Below are positions 38,151 to 48,429 of a stretch of 64,000 nt of DNA, piece after piece. The position numbers were made by a program, and so were the translations under genes. The stretch spans positions 96,628,426 through 96,692,425 of the forward strand of contig NC_044981.1 of NCBI RefSeq assembly GCF_008728515.1, given 5' to 3'. The stretch is from Papio anubis. Taxonomy: Eukaryota > Chordata > Mammalia > Primates > Cercopithecidae. The notes below the pieces were generated by a model. It saw nothing but the letters and a program-made list of their open reading frames with translations, was not told the origin of the DNA and searched no databases. Within the stretch, counting starts at the first letter, position 1; each line of letters begins with the position of its first letter.

Positions 38151-39860
38151 GGTGCCTTCACTCAGGGATTTCCACTGGAATCTGCTCGTGCTGGTGTTTT
38201 GCTCCTTTCTCCCTGGAAGTGGGTGGATGTAATCATGACAAGGAGAGCGCCTTTAGCCAGTAGACAAGTTGTCTTCCTTTACTCCCATGGGGGAATGGGA
38301 CAGAATGGGGAATTTTTTCGGAGTCTGGCCCAAACTCGGCTGTGCCTCGAGGTCCCATTAGGCTGCAGGTCACAGCAGCTGGAGCCCAGGCGCCCAGAAC
38401 CGGTCACGCGTCTGTGCTGCCCGCTCCAGGATGCACAATAGAGTCATTGACTATTTATTTACTGGGTAGAACAAGGCTGCTGTTGACTTAATTACGGGAA
38501 CCTCCCCAGCCACCCCTGGGATCTTCAAATGACTAACGGACTCTCCATTGCCACTAACGCATCTCTCCTTAACATAAGCCCCCAGTCCCCCTACCCCCAC
38601 CCTGCCCCACCCAAGAATGTGCTCAGTAGGCGTGTTGTGGGGACCGGGGCGCAGAGCGTCCTGGGTGGTGATCAAGAGGGAAAGACTGGCGGTTTTGGCA
38701 GGACTGAATTTCTGTGTTTCAGAGCTATTCTGAGCCAGGCGCTAGCCTCAGGGTGTGGAACATGACCCTGCTGTGCCAGGGTCCGGCGAGGGCTTAGCTC
38801 TACTAGGGCTGCAGTGAAGGAGGAAGCAAAAGGGCAAGTTCTGGTCTCCAGCTCAGACAACTGGTCCCTGGGGACTCAGAGCCTCTCTACTTCCCGGACC
38901 TCGGAATTAGATAGATAGTGGAGAGCCACCAGGAATTGGAACTGCTAGGGGACTGCAGAGCCGTGGAATCCCAACTGGCCCCTTCTTTATACAACCCGTT
39001 TGAAATGGTCTCCTGAGTCCAGTGCGCCTGGCCTGTTCCCGCTTAGTCTCACTCAAATCTCCTCGCGAATCTCAGCTCCCAACTTCCTCTGGGGGAAACT
39101 GCTAAACTCAGCTCCTGTTAATATTGTAGGGCTGAGGATAAAATAGCAACGGTATTGAATAGATGTTGACTTTTCCGACCCAGAGGAGCGGAACTCAGGG
39201 ATTGTTTGCAGAAGCTAATCGTTTCCACGGAGAAGCAGGGAGAGCCTGGTGCGCTCACCGCCTCCAGCCCCTCCCTGGAAGCCAAGCTGCGGGAATACTC
39301 AGGGACTCAGGTGCCCCTCCCCATCTCTGGCCTTTAAAAGAGTCCTCCCGAAAACTTGGACGGGTGACCGCCAAACCAGGGCTGCTCCCCAGACTCCTCT
39401 CTCCAATCTTGGAGTCTGCGACCTAAGGTTCGGCGCCCACTAGATCTCGAATCCGACTTCTTTCTGAAATGTGTTTAGGTTGAGAGTTGCTGTACCTGGG
39501 CGGGAGTTTGGTGGGGAGAGGAGGGTCTGCTATTTAAGGCGCCAGACATACACAGAGACATTGCGCCGACTTCCTGACACTCAGGAAAAGTCCGTTTCCA
39601 GGCATCTGTTCTCAGCAATGGTGGCAGGTAGCAGGGCACTGTGACTCCCGGCATCTGAGGGAATACCGGCAGCAGCGCTACCAGAGCGCGTTTGCTGTGT
39701 GCGCTGGAGGTCGGGGTGGGAGGGTGCGCAGATCAAGATCTTTCTTGCAAACCTCAAAGGGAAATGACCGTAGTTGGACTAAGAGGTCCACTTTGGAGAC
39801 TACCAGCTGCCCTCCAAGCCCTGGCAGTGGAGAAGTTTCGTTGCTATGGTTTCGGAGAGG

Positions 39861-39868
39861 TATAAAAG
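39861..39868 (+). promoter_or_regulatory. Candidate TATA box
   Basis: TATAAAAG, a consensus TATA box on the GRIK2 strand, would place a start near 39891-39897, upstream of the GC-rich exon. Only the motif supports it. Confidence 0.3.
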
Positions 39869-40089
39869 CCATCACCCAGAAGCAAATGTGTTTGGGCTCC
39901 TTATATGTGTTACCACCCAAGGCTAGGCAAATTCCTCGGCGCTTTGCATCACTCACTCCCTGACAGAGCTTCTCGGCCTTAGTCTCCCCATCCCAAGAGG
40001 CGGGTGTGCGCTAAGGGAGCGAAGTCCAGCCGGAGGCATCGTAACATCCAAGTCTAGGGACACCAGGAATTCTCTCGCTCTAGCTCCTG

Positions 40090-40409
40090 TGGTCCAGGAG
40101 TGGGAGGTATCCCCGAGTAGCCGCTGTGGCCAGGGGCGTGCAGGGGCCGCGGGGAAAGGAGCGCTGCGCCTTTAAACCAAGAGGCGAGGAACCCCCGCCA
40201 GGAGGCGTGTCTGTCTCTGCCTCTGCCGCCGCCGCCGCCGCCGCTGCTGCTCCTCGGTCACCGTCTTCGCCTTTGCCGTCACTCGCGCTCGGCGCCGGCG
40301 GCTGCGCTGGTCGGTCTGGGAGCCGGGGACTTTCCGCCCGACCTCCTCCGGCTGCTCCTCCCCGAGGACCACCCCACCCCCTCCCCACCCACCTCACCCC
40401 TAGCGCCAG
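40090..40409 (+). other. GRIK2: GRIK2 non-coding exon 1 (5' UTR)
   Basis: The 3' end is defined by a strong donor, GCGCCAG|GTAAGG, with the exon's last base at 40409. The 5' end given is only a guess within the CpG island. No ATG occurs between 40090 and 40409, so the exon is leader only. It contains a GCC/GCT triplet run and is GC-rich, so the leader RNA should be strongly structured. It is assigned to GRIK2 because it is the only good donor in the CpG island upstream of the GRIK2 coding exon on the same strand. An alternative first exon inside 39-40 kb is possible. Confidence 0.7.
40225..40251 (+). repeat. (GCC)6(GCT)3 triplet repeat in the 5' UTR
   Basis: Six GCC units followed by three GCT units inside the non-coding first exon. 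Short, but of the class that varies in length. Confidence 0.95.
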
Positions 40410-42108
40410 GTAAGGACTACCCGGCGGTGGGCTGCACTCCGGGCTCCTTCACAGGGTGTTTGTTTTCAAGAGGACGGGAGGGACTGCGGGTGGGCGAGGG
40501 GCATTTTCCACCTGGAGAGAAGGAAGAAGGCAAACAGCAGCGCTGCGGACCTCAGTGTGCTCGGGGCATCCGCTGGACCGATTCACTGCGAGTGTCTTTG
40601 TCGGGCTTGTCTCAGCCAATTCCCGTCAAGCATGCAAGTGGCTCTGTTGGCTGCAGTCGCCTGTGTTCTCCACATAAAATGATTTAATAAGTGGACGTGT
40701 CAGGAAGTGGCCTCGGCTACGGGGACTCACGCGAGGCGAAGAGAATGAGACAGATGGCAAGAAACTGTGTGTCTGCCTGCGGGTCTGACGAACTCCCCAT
40801 CCCTCCTTCTGTCCACCCATCCTTCCATTAACCCTACTCCTTAGTTCTGCGCTGAGGAAGTACATTTATTTTTACCGGTACCCGTATTAAGAGCTTCTGA
40901 AAAAACTTGGAGGGCCTCCCATTAGGGTAAGGAGGGGGCAGTGTTACCAGGGTGGATCATAAACCTCAAGAACTTTTAACGAACCACATCCTCTGATATT
41001 TTTACCTTTAAGGAGACAGAGTTTCTTTACCAAACAACACGACCGAGCTGAGGCTCCTTAGATAATGATTTCCAATTTAAGCAAAGGGGAATATTAGAAA
41101 ACTTACTACTACTAGTCTTTTGGTAATGCACAGATTATCTTCTATCATTTATTCATCTTCATACTGTAAGTATTCTGTCATCAGAAATTATCTTATGGAT
41201 TGATGATTATTTTCATTTCACGAGAGATGATTGGTTCATTTGAGTCTTAATTAGTCAGTTTAGTTGCTGGAGGAAATGCAATTGTGTTTCAATCTTGATT
41301 TGTCTTAGTTCATTACTTTCTAACTTTATCGAGTCTATTCCTGTAATCACCAAGACAGCCTATCAACTTCCAGTGGCCTTAAAAACTTTTGAGTCAAACA
41401 AACAACAAAAAATTGAAATGCACAAGAGGAATGTGATAGAGAATTGAGCAATGTTTGGAAGTCTTATCTGTTTGTTTTCTCCTATTTAAACCCATTGAAG
41501 ATCACACAGGCTGAAATTAAAAAAAAAAAATAAAGTTCTGGGATATGTAAATTTATTCCACTTCAATTTCTTAATTAAGACAATTATTTTAGTATCTAAA
41601 AATTAATCAAAACTCTAAATGTCATTAATCATCAGTGCAACAGAATGTTGGTGGAACGGATAATGTGTTCAGAATCATAAGGGATACCAAAGCATGCATA
41701 GTTAAGAAGAGTGAGTTGCAAGTATGCAACAGTGTGATTTCAACTGAAACCTGATTCCGTCCTGACTTTATTCTCTGAGATCTTTATTGCCGTATATAAA
41801 CACGCTGTTTATTTTAGCTAAGTTGCAGTGCAACAGGCCACTTTGATGGAATAATAGGTTAAGTGTTACTATAAGATGAGGTTTCTCAAATGTCACGTAA
41901 CAGCAGGACTTCTGTGACAAGTCAAGTAGAATCCTTAGTAAGAATTCCATGTGAAAAATTTAAATATAACTATGGTGTGTAAGAACCTTTGAAACATCTT
42001 TGAAATTCAGGTTGTTTTGGGATATGTATTTGCTGTTTCCAGCAAAAGGTATAGGCATTGTCTTTTTAAATGTTGTGCTATAAAGATTATTACACATTTC
42101 CTCATACC

Positions 42109-42122
42109 CCAGCAGGTGGCAG
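42109..42122 (+). promoter_or_regulatory. CTCF-like core motif
   Basis: CCAGCAGGTGGCAG fits the CTCF core consensus CCASYAGRKGGCRS at every position. Lies in GRIK2 intron 1, 1.7 kb after the first-exon donor. Occupancy unknown. Confidence 0.45.
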
Positions 42123-42839
42123 CTAACTAGAATAAGATTCATTTTCACTGGTAGAATAGGAAACTAAAATTGCTTCTCAAGTAATAGTACCCAAGAATAA
42201 GAGGTCATTAGTATATGCAACTATAAAAATATAGTGAAAGATGAAGCTAGAGGTTTTTGTTGTTATTGTTGTTGGAAGAAGCTTTACGTTGACGTGATAT
42301 GCATTTTCTTCTTTGTCAATATATCATAGGTTTGATATTTGTGTTAGTCTTCTATGATTTTTTTTTTGAAGTATACTTCTAAACACAGCTTCTCTCTGTG
42401 TGTGCATGTATGTATGTATTTGCAGTTTGTTATCTCTGCTTTGACCTTGGAACCTACAGAGCTTTGGCTCCTAGAAATAAAGAGTGCCATATGGTTAAAA
42501 TGAGGGAAAAAATGAGACCATAGAATAAAATATATAAATCTTACTATTACTTAGTATATATAATTGCCTGATATCCAATAGCAGTGGTTTTCTTTTTCCT
42601 TTAAGGAAGGAGCAAATTACAGAACTGACACAATTTTTAAAAGGGTTAAATCTAGTCAGTGAAATACTGTATAAGGAATTTATTCGTCCTTTATATAACC
42701 TCAGAACTATGATGTGTGGTATCAGTATTGGGGAGAAATTGTAATAACTTCAAAATTGCCACACATTAAGGCATCAACTATGCCACCAAATCATTTTATT
42801 GTAGTATAGGCAGGTAAATTATCATTTTCCCCCTAGGAA

Positions 42840-42960
42840 GTGAGTGAGTTTAATGAGAAAGAACAATAATTAATCTAATTACCCTAGTAACAGATGGAAA
42901 TCTGGAGGTGGAGAATTGAAAGTGATAACTAATTGTACATTTAAAAAATGTCTTTAGCCA
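42840..42960. promoter_or_regulatory. Homeodomain-motif-rich intronic patch
   Basis: A repeat-free stretch with AACAATAATTAATCTAATTA (SOX-like plus several TAAT cores) and ACAGATGG (E-box). The composition resembles conserved developmental enhancers, but conservation cannot be seen from one genome. Confidence 0.2.
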
Positions 42961-43323
42961 CTGAATATTGACAGCATGTTATTTGGCATTCTGAATTGTG
43001 GTCTTTCTGGCAATTTTTTTTGTACTGACAAACAAGTAGTTCAGTGTTCATGAGGAAACTCACAATTAATATGTGGTTTTTTTAATAATATGCCTTATTA
43101 CAAAAAAAGATGACTACATCTTGGGCTTATCAAGCAATCCCAGTTAGTTGCACTGAAAAATACAACACAGTTGATAAAATAGTCCTCTTGATAATGTGAA
43201 CAATGCAATAATTCCAATTCCTTTACTCTGTGTAGTAGAAATTTGCACATTGTCACTCAAATATCATGTTAGTCATTTATTGTACTACTTTCAATGTACT
43301 ACTCCAGAATAAATAATGCCAGG

Positions 43324-43344
43324 AGCGCTGTCCGTGGTACTGAA
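43324..43344 (-). promoter_or_regulatory. RE1/NRSE silencer motif (REST site)
   Basis: On the minus strand the 21-mer is TTCAGTACC + AC + GGACAGCGCT. It differs from the canonical RE1 (TTCAGCACC + NN + GGACAGCGCC) at two positions only, and both halves have the normal 2-bp spacing. It sits in GRIK2 intron 1, 2.9 kb downstream of exon 1 and 2.2 kb upstream of exon 2. REST represses neuronal genes in non-neuronal cells and works in either orientation, so the position suits neuron-restricted control of GRIK2. Function is inferred. Confidence 0.8.
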
Positions 43345-45625
43345 GAAAGGTCGTCTCCAGTCTTGTAGAAGTTCAATTGGACAGGTGGAATTGCTATCTG
43401 TTGTGTTAAAGCCTTTCAACTGAGTTAATGGATGTAAATGAATCTAATTTACCATATGTGCAAAATTGGTTATTTGGGGATCAATTAATAGTAAAAAAAA
43501 AAATACAGTCTTTTAACTGTTTAATTTATTGTGTAATAACTTCGCGAATATAGAAGTTTGATCTTTCACTTTTCCAACTAGACATCCAAATAAACCCCCC
43601 AAAATAAATAGTTTAGAATGCTAGTTTCAAGTGGAAAAGTTGCGACCATAATGTAAAATGTCATTATATTAACGGAATACATGAACAAAGAGATATGGTA
43701 CATTTTGTTTTCTCAGGTTCCAATAAATGCCAGCTACACTGCGAAATTTCAGTATTTTGATTAGTCACAATAAAAAATGCTATTTTCAGGCAGTAGATGT
43801 CAGTTATATTGGCAGATAAAAATGCAAAGAATTATTTTTTTTCCCCTGGCAGTCATTATTATCTCTGCTAGGATCAAAAAGAAAATGAACAAACAGAATG
43901 GAATAAATGAGACAGCAAATACAAGGCAGAACATGTTGGGCTGTGTATGTGTTTTATAAGAGAGATTTTAAACATGAACTGAAGGAGTCGCTAGATATCC
44001 TTGGTTTTAGCACTAGGTGTTCCTTTTAAGGTGCTCAAATAGTCGAATTATTTGATTGAATTGCCTGCTAGACTGCAGAACTAGCCATTCATGATACTTA
44101 TTTTTGACACTGCTGTTATTGCCTCCATCTTAAAAAAAAATCAATGCCACTTAATGCCTTTGCAAAATGTAGATTTCTCTTTAAATCAGCACCTTATAAT
44201 ATCTTAAGAAAATTTAAGTTAAAAAATCACTTTAATGAAATGAAAACATTATAGTGTTTTTTGCTGTTTGGAGGAAAAATAACCAGTCAAATATTCATAT
44301 CACTCATATCACTCCTTATTTAAAAATTAGCCTTCAAATAGTATTTTTTTTGTAAAATTTAACCTATGCCCTGTTAGTTGGTTATGAAAAATAGATTAAT
44401 TATAAGATATAGGTCTAACAGTTTGCCTTTTGTGATGTTTAATCATTTAAAAATGTTGACAATGATATATTTATTATACATGTTAGTTTCACTTAGTGTA
44501 AAATATCAGCATTGCATATGTTTAATAAGTAGACAGCATATTACCTATTTTAATAATAAAAATGTATTTTTATGTTGAAAGAAATTCTATTTCTGTACTT
44601 TATTTCTTGAATAAACTCCTAATGAAAGCCAAGAGAGTTACTACCTGGTGACTCTAAATATTTCCACCAGAAAACTAGCAAATGATAAGACAGTTTTAGA
44701 GGAATCTATAACACTCAATGTCGCTCAAGCTATGATCTCATATTCTGCCTCTTTAGTAAAAAGAATGTTCAAAAAACCAAAATGCAAAGAAATTTGGGAG
44801 TAAATTATTGAAGGCTTTAGAGTTTGCTGCACCAATTCAAACATCATTGTTTTTATATTCACACAATTATTTTCTTTGAGCTTAAAAAATGGGTGGAAAA
44901 TGTAATTTCTCCATTTTAATTTGATATTTTTCCCATAAAAGTTCACTGAAGAAATTTCTACTTCTGAGTAGCAATCAAGGAATACCCCAGTCAAGTTTTT
45001 AAAGAGTGGGTTTACCTCTCCAATTGCATTCCAATCTATATTCATTCCTGGCCAAAACAAACAAACAAATAAGTATAAATAAGACTCTTTCAACCTAACC
45101 ACAAGTTAGATTTGCAGTAAATCCCTCCGTCTTAGATCACTTTCTTTTTTACAGTTGCCAGAAAAACTGACTTTGATTTAGCTAGTAATTTACTGAAATT
45201 CATCAATTGATTATAAGAAGCCCGCTTACATACACCAGTCATTCTCTCAGCAAAGACTTACTGAAAATAAAAGCAATGTCCTCTACATAAATAAATCGAC
45301 TTCTTTCTTGCAACTCAAGGCGGGCTGTCAGATCGGTTGCATAATAGATATTGGGGAGCTCACTGGCCGGGAGCCTTAAGAGGAGAGCAGCTATCTCAAT
45401 CTTTCTCACTTAATCTTGGCTTCACGTCAGAAGCTGTGCAGCAGTGCAGTAGAATAGGGCCTGGCAAAACCCTTGCCAGCAAAGCGCCTTTTGTGCCGGG
45501 CTGTGGCTTGCTATCGACATCTCGTCCGTTACCAAGGCTGGATTTCCTATTGATTTCCCTCCTCCTCTGCTTCCACAGGCTCGCGCGGCCGGACATTGTG
45601 GGTGTGCGTGCTGGATTTCTCCCGG

Positions 45626-45766
45626 ATGCTCTCCGACTAACATGGATGTCCCACCATTCCTTGCAGTGGAAGGTTGTTCCTTGGCGCAGTGAGTGAAGAA
45701 CATGCAGCGATTGCTAATGGGTTTGGGAAGCGGAGACTCCTTCCTCTCTCTGTGACCATGCCGTGA
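45626..45766 (+). promoter_or_regulatory. GRIK2: Cluster of upstream ORFs in the GRIK2 leader
   Basis: Five short ORFs all close before the main start: 45626-45640 (4 codons), 45642-45692 (16 codons), 45646-45696 (16 codons, another frame), 45702-45755 (17 codons, with an internal ATG at 45717) and 45758-45766 (2 codons). They would force leaky scanning or re-initiation to reach 45872, and probably lower GRIK2 translation. Confidence 0.75.
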
Positions 45767-45871
45767 TCGTGTCTGCGGTCACCACTCGACGCATCCTTAT
45801 TTCTGCCCGAACCCGGGAGCCGAACGCTAGATCGGGGAAGTGGGTGCCGTGCGTGTGGGCACAGAAACACC

Positions 45872-45986
45872 ATGAAGATTATTTTCCCCGTTCTAAGTAA
45901 TCCAGTCTTCAGGCGCACCGTTAAACTCCTGCTCTGTTTACTGTGGATTGGATATTCTCAAGGAACTACACATGTATTAAGATTTG
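45872..45986 (+). CDS. GRIK2: GluK2 kainate receptor subunit, first coding exon (partial)
   Basis: Encodes residues 1-38 of the ionotropic kainate receptor subunit GluK2 (GluR6), a glutamate-gated cation channel of the synaptic membrane. The product matches the N-terminus of GRIK2 as I know it: basic start, hydrophobic core LLLCLLWIGY (19-28) and signal cleavage expected after Gly31. The mature protein then begins TTHVLRF, the first strand of the extracellular amino-terminal domain. The start context ACACCATGA has the favourable A at -3. The exon ends in phase 1 at a GTAAGA donor; the remaining roughly 870 residues lie beyond the window. Residue 7 is Val, where I recall Ile in human; this is a conservative change inside the signal peptide. 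Reading straight through would run on into intron 2 to 46237, which is not coding. Confidence 0.96.
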
Positions 45987-46324
45987 GTAAGATTCCCCAT
46001 CTCTCTCGGTTGCCTGGTATCCGCTCCGAGGCAGCCGGATGTAAACAGGCGGGTTCGCTCTGCCTGGCAGTGGGCTCCGTGGATTCTGATCTGCTCACTG
46101 TTCTGTCGTCTCCTGGGGCTTTTAAAGAACTCCTTGTGCTTTCATTTATTCTCTTCTTTATTTTTATTTTTAGCCGCGGGAGGGTGAAGGGAGGGCCAGT
46201 GTCTGGTAGTGGTCTCTGCATTACCTTCCCACAGTAGCTTGCCAAGGAGATGATGATGACGCTGGAGGCACGGTCAGCCGCCACTCGCGCCTGTCTCCCC
46301 CGGAGCCCTGCGAGCTTGCAGGGG

Positions 46325-46337
46325 TGCGCTGTCCGTG
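46325..46337 (-). promoter_or_regulatory. RE1 right half-site
   Basis: Minus strand reads CACGGACAGCGCA, containing the conserved right half GGACAGCGC. The left half TTCAGCACC is absent. At most a weak or accessory REST site. Confidence 0.25.
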
Positions 46338-47272
46338 CGAAAGTGCGCGCCAGGGCTGCACGCCTCTCAGCTTGCGAGGCTGGTGAGTTAACACCCGGTA
46401 ACTCTTTGGCGAGTTGCGCCTGTCCGCTTCTGCCAGTGACCAGGGCAGTTCTCACGTGCAAATGAAAGGTACTAATCCTTTTCATTTATTTTGCCAGAGA
46501 GCCTTTTCGATTGTTTTCACCGCTTTTCCAGTCCCTGGTCCCCTTACTGGGATGCAGAGCTTTAAAAAATGTTGTAAGATTCGAGGTTCTACTTAACACA
46601 GGGAGGCTGCTACTTAGCTGGAAAGAAATACCGTCAAAATTAGAACAGCTTTTTGTTTGTTTTTGCTTTTAACTTGCTGAGTCCCCCTCTCACAGCTTTC
46701 TGGACGTTATGGACTAATTAATGAAAGATAGTATCTGGGGGCGGTGGGGAAGAGTAGTTGTTTAAGGAGGGGTGACTAAGTCTGCATCTTTATTTCACTC
46801 TGGCAAGATGAAAGACGCTAGGTAGTTACTTTTTTTTTTTTTATGGAAATGCATTGCTTTTCTGAGAATCAGGTTTTCTTTGGAGCTTGGAGGAAAATCT
46901 AAACGTGGGATTCCAGTGGAAACCCTGGTCAGAGGGTCAGAGTGATTGCTTGGATAAATGAAGCATGGGCGACGCTCCGGTGCTCTGGATGGCCAAAGGA
47001 GTTTTAGTAGGAGCAGAACTAGTCAGGAAAAGTTCTCTAAAGTAGATAAGAGGAAGAAAGGAGAAAGCCAACAGGATAAATGCTCCCATTGTAGGCACTT
47101 CCTCTGACAGTTTAAGTGGATTCAGACCAAAGAGTGCAGGACACCATGTAATCCTGAGCATATGTCTTTGACATAAATGCAGACACATTAAGTCACTCAG
47201 TCAAATTTAAACTGAAGAGTGATTGCCTGCATCTTCTATCATGCCAACAGCATCTCCTGTCTTCCCATTTTC

Positions 47273-47274
<2 letters not shown>

Positions 47275-47310
<36 letters not shown>
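47275..47310. repeat. (GT)n microsatellite
   Basis: About 18 uninterrupted GT units in intron 2. A looser GT-rich run follows at 47611-47660. Confidence 0.97.
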
Positions 47311-47314
<4 letters not shown>

Positions 47315-48005
47315 CCCCCAATGATAAAATTCACGATCTCTCCTAGGCTTTGTAGAACCAAGGTAGGGATGTTTCACATACATTCGAAAAGGGAACCTCA
47401 CCCTACCACACATTCATACAGATGCCCACAGTCAAAAAGCCTGCTGATGAGAAAAGAGGCACTGGGTTAGAGCTGGATCCCTACTGTAGTAGTTTTCATG
47501 CTTTTTTCATGCCTTTAGATGGTACTTAAGCACGTTGCTCTTAGCAACAAGCATCCACAGGAATGACTGTTTCTGTGGACAGAATTAAACAGGTATCTAT
47601 ATCGTTGGAAATGTGTGTGTACGCACACGGGTGTGTGTGCATGTGTTTGTGTGTGTGTATTTTCAGCAGTTAGGCTTCAAATATGGTAAGTGCTACCGTA
47701 TGGTACTTTGCCCAATATTTGGAGTATTTCATCCCAAGTAGATGGAATCCTGAGGAATTCTGATGTGTGTTTGTGAATGAGTGTGCGTTACTAAGTGTGT
47801 TTGCTGACTAGATGGAAAAAAGAAGACTTGGGGCCGGAAAACTGCCACCAATACTCTAAGGATTTAATTATTGCCGCTCTGGTCTTGCAGCACAATATTT
47901 GCTGAATCATTAGATTGTTACATTCGCTGATCATTTCATATCTTCATATTAAAAATCTTGGCGACTGTAGCAGAGTGCGTAGCAGCTTTCCAAAAGAGCT
48001 GTCTC

Positions 48006-48052
48006 TCACACACACGCACACACACGCACACACACATACCTACACGCAAACA
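48006..48052. repeat. CA-rich imperfect repeat
   Basis: CA units interrupted by CG and TA steps (ACACACGCACACACACGC and similar). Confidence 0.9.
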
Positions 48053-48429
48053 AGCTTTCTTAGACCAATGCTTACTAAAAATGTCTTTAAGAAATATGGT
48101 AGTAGGCAAAGATCTCCACACTAGTCCCTTGATAACCCTAAACCAACAGTCCAGCTTCTAGATAACCTGCTGTTTTCTCTATTAACTTCAAACATCTTCC
48201 ACGTGGAGATGCATTTCTTCCGATTTCTGACCTGAGTTGTGGGGAAGAAGGGCTGTGTACATTGTTACTGAAACATTTCCCTGTTGGGGCTATTTTGATG
48301 CAATGGTGGGAGTTTTATTTTCTTCTGGGGTAAATATGTTTCTGAGTGGATTGGATGTTTGGTTGAGCACGTATAAGCCACTCTTGAGAATGGTTATTTT
48401 CAACTTTGGCTCAAAAGTCGAGCCAATGC

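Larger units (their letters stand above)
34156..38990. other. Region upstream of GRIK2, no gene recognised
   Basis: GC content and CpG frequency rise steadily after about 38.1 kb. The 111-codon minus-strand frame at 34605-34940 and the frames at 35108-35467 have no recognisable domain. MIR, L2 and Alu fragments inside are listed separately; another weak MIR-like patch lies near 36845-36935. Confidence 0.5.
39000..40760 (+). promoter_or_regulatory. GRIK2: GRIK2 CpG-island promoter region
   Basis: GC-rich, CpG-dense sequence, strongest at 40100-40450, where GGGGCCGCGGGG, GGCGCCGGCGGC and similar GC-box-like runs cluster. It surrounds the splice donor of the non-coding first exon, so it is the obvious promoter. 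The transcription start cannot be fixed from sequence. GRIK2-type CpG promoters usually use several initiator sites rather than one TATA-directed start. TATA-like candidates exist at 39531-39537 (TATTTAA) and 39861. Confidence 0.75.
40410..45578 (+). other. GRIK2: GRIK2 intron 1 (within the 5' UTR)
   Basis: Bounded by GTAAGG at 40410 and a pyrimidine-rich acceptor (CCCTCCTCCTCTGCTTCCACAG) ending at 45578, so 5,169 bp. Almost free of recognisable interspersed repeats between 41 and 45 kb, unlike the flanking DNA. Holds the RE1-like and CTCF-like motifs listed separately. No further exon is evident. Confidence 0.75.
45579..45986 (+). other. GRIK2: GRIK2 exon 2 (5' UTR plus first coding part)
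   Basis: The acceptor CTTCCACAG|GCTC is preceded by a long pyrimidine tract. The donor is TTTG|GTAAGA. Length 408 bp: 293 bp of leader, then 115 bp of coding sequence. The exon ends one base into a codon (phase 1). The leader carries at least six upstream ATGs. A transcript starting further upstream in this GC-rich block would remove the acceptor boundary. Confidence 0.85.
45300..46480 (+). promoter_or_regulatory. GRIK2: GC-rich block around GRIK2 exon 2
   Basis: CpGs cluster through exon 2 and the start of intron 2 (CTCGCGCGGCCGG, GTGCGCGCC). It could act as an alternative promoter or be an extension of the CpG-rich 5' end. A CRE-like CACGTCAG occurs at 45424. Confidence 0.4.

Noticed and set aside
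40080..40413. Alanine-, arginine- and proline-rich frames over the GCC repeat
   Set aside because: No ATG occurs in this exon. The frames come from the GC-rich leader and triplet repeat.
45872..46237. 121-codon open frame starting at the GRIK2 ATG
   Set aside because: Only the first 38 codons are GRIK2. The rest reads through the GTAAGA donor into intron 2 and has no similarity to the receptor.
45958..46485. 175-codon minus-strand frame, the longest in the window
   Set aside because: It lies in GC-rich DNA antisense to GRIK2 exon 2 and intron 2, where stop codons are rare. No domain or signal is recognisable, and composition explains its length.
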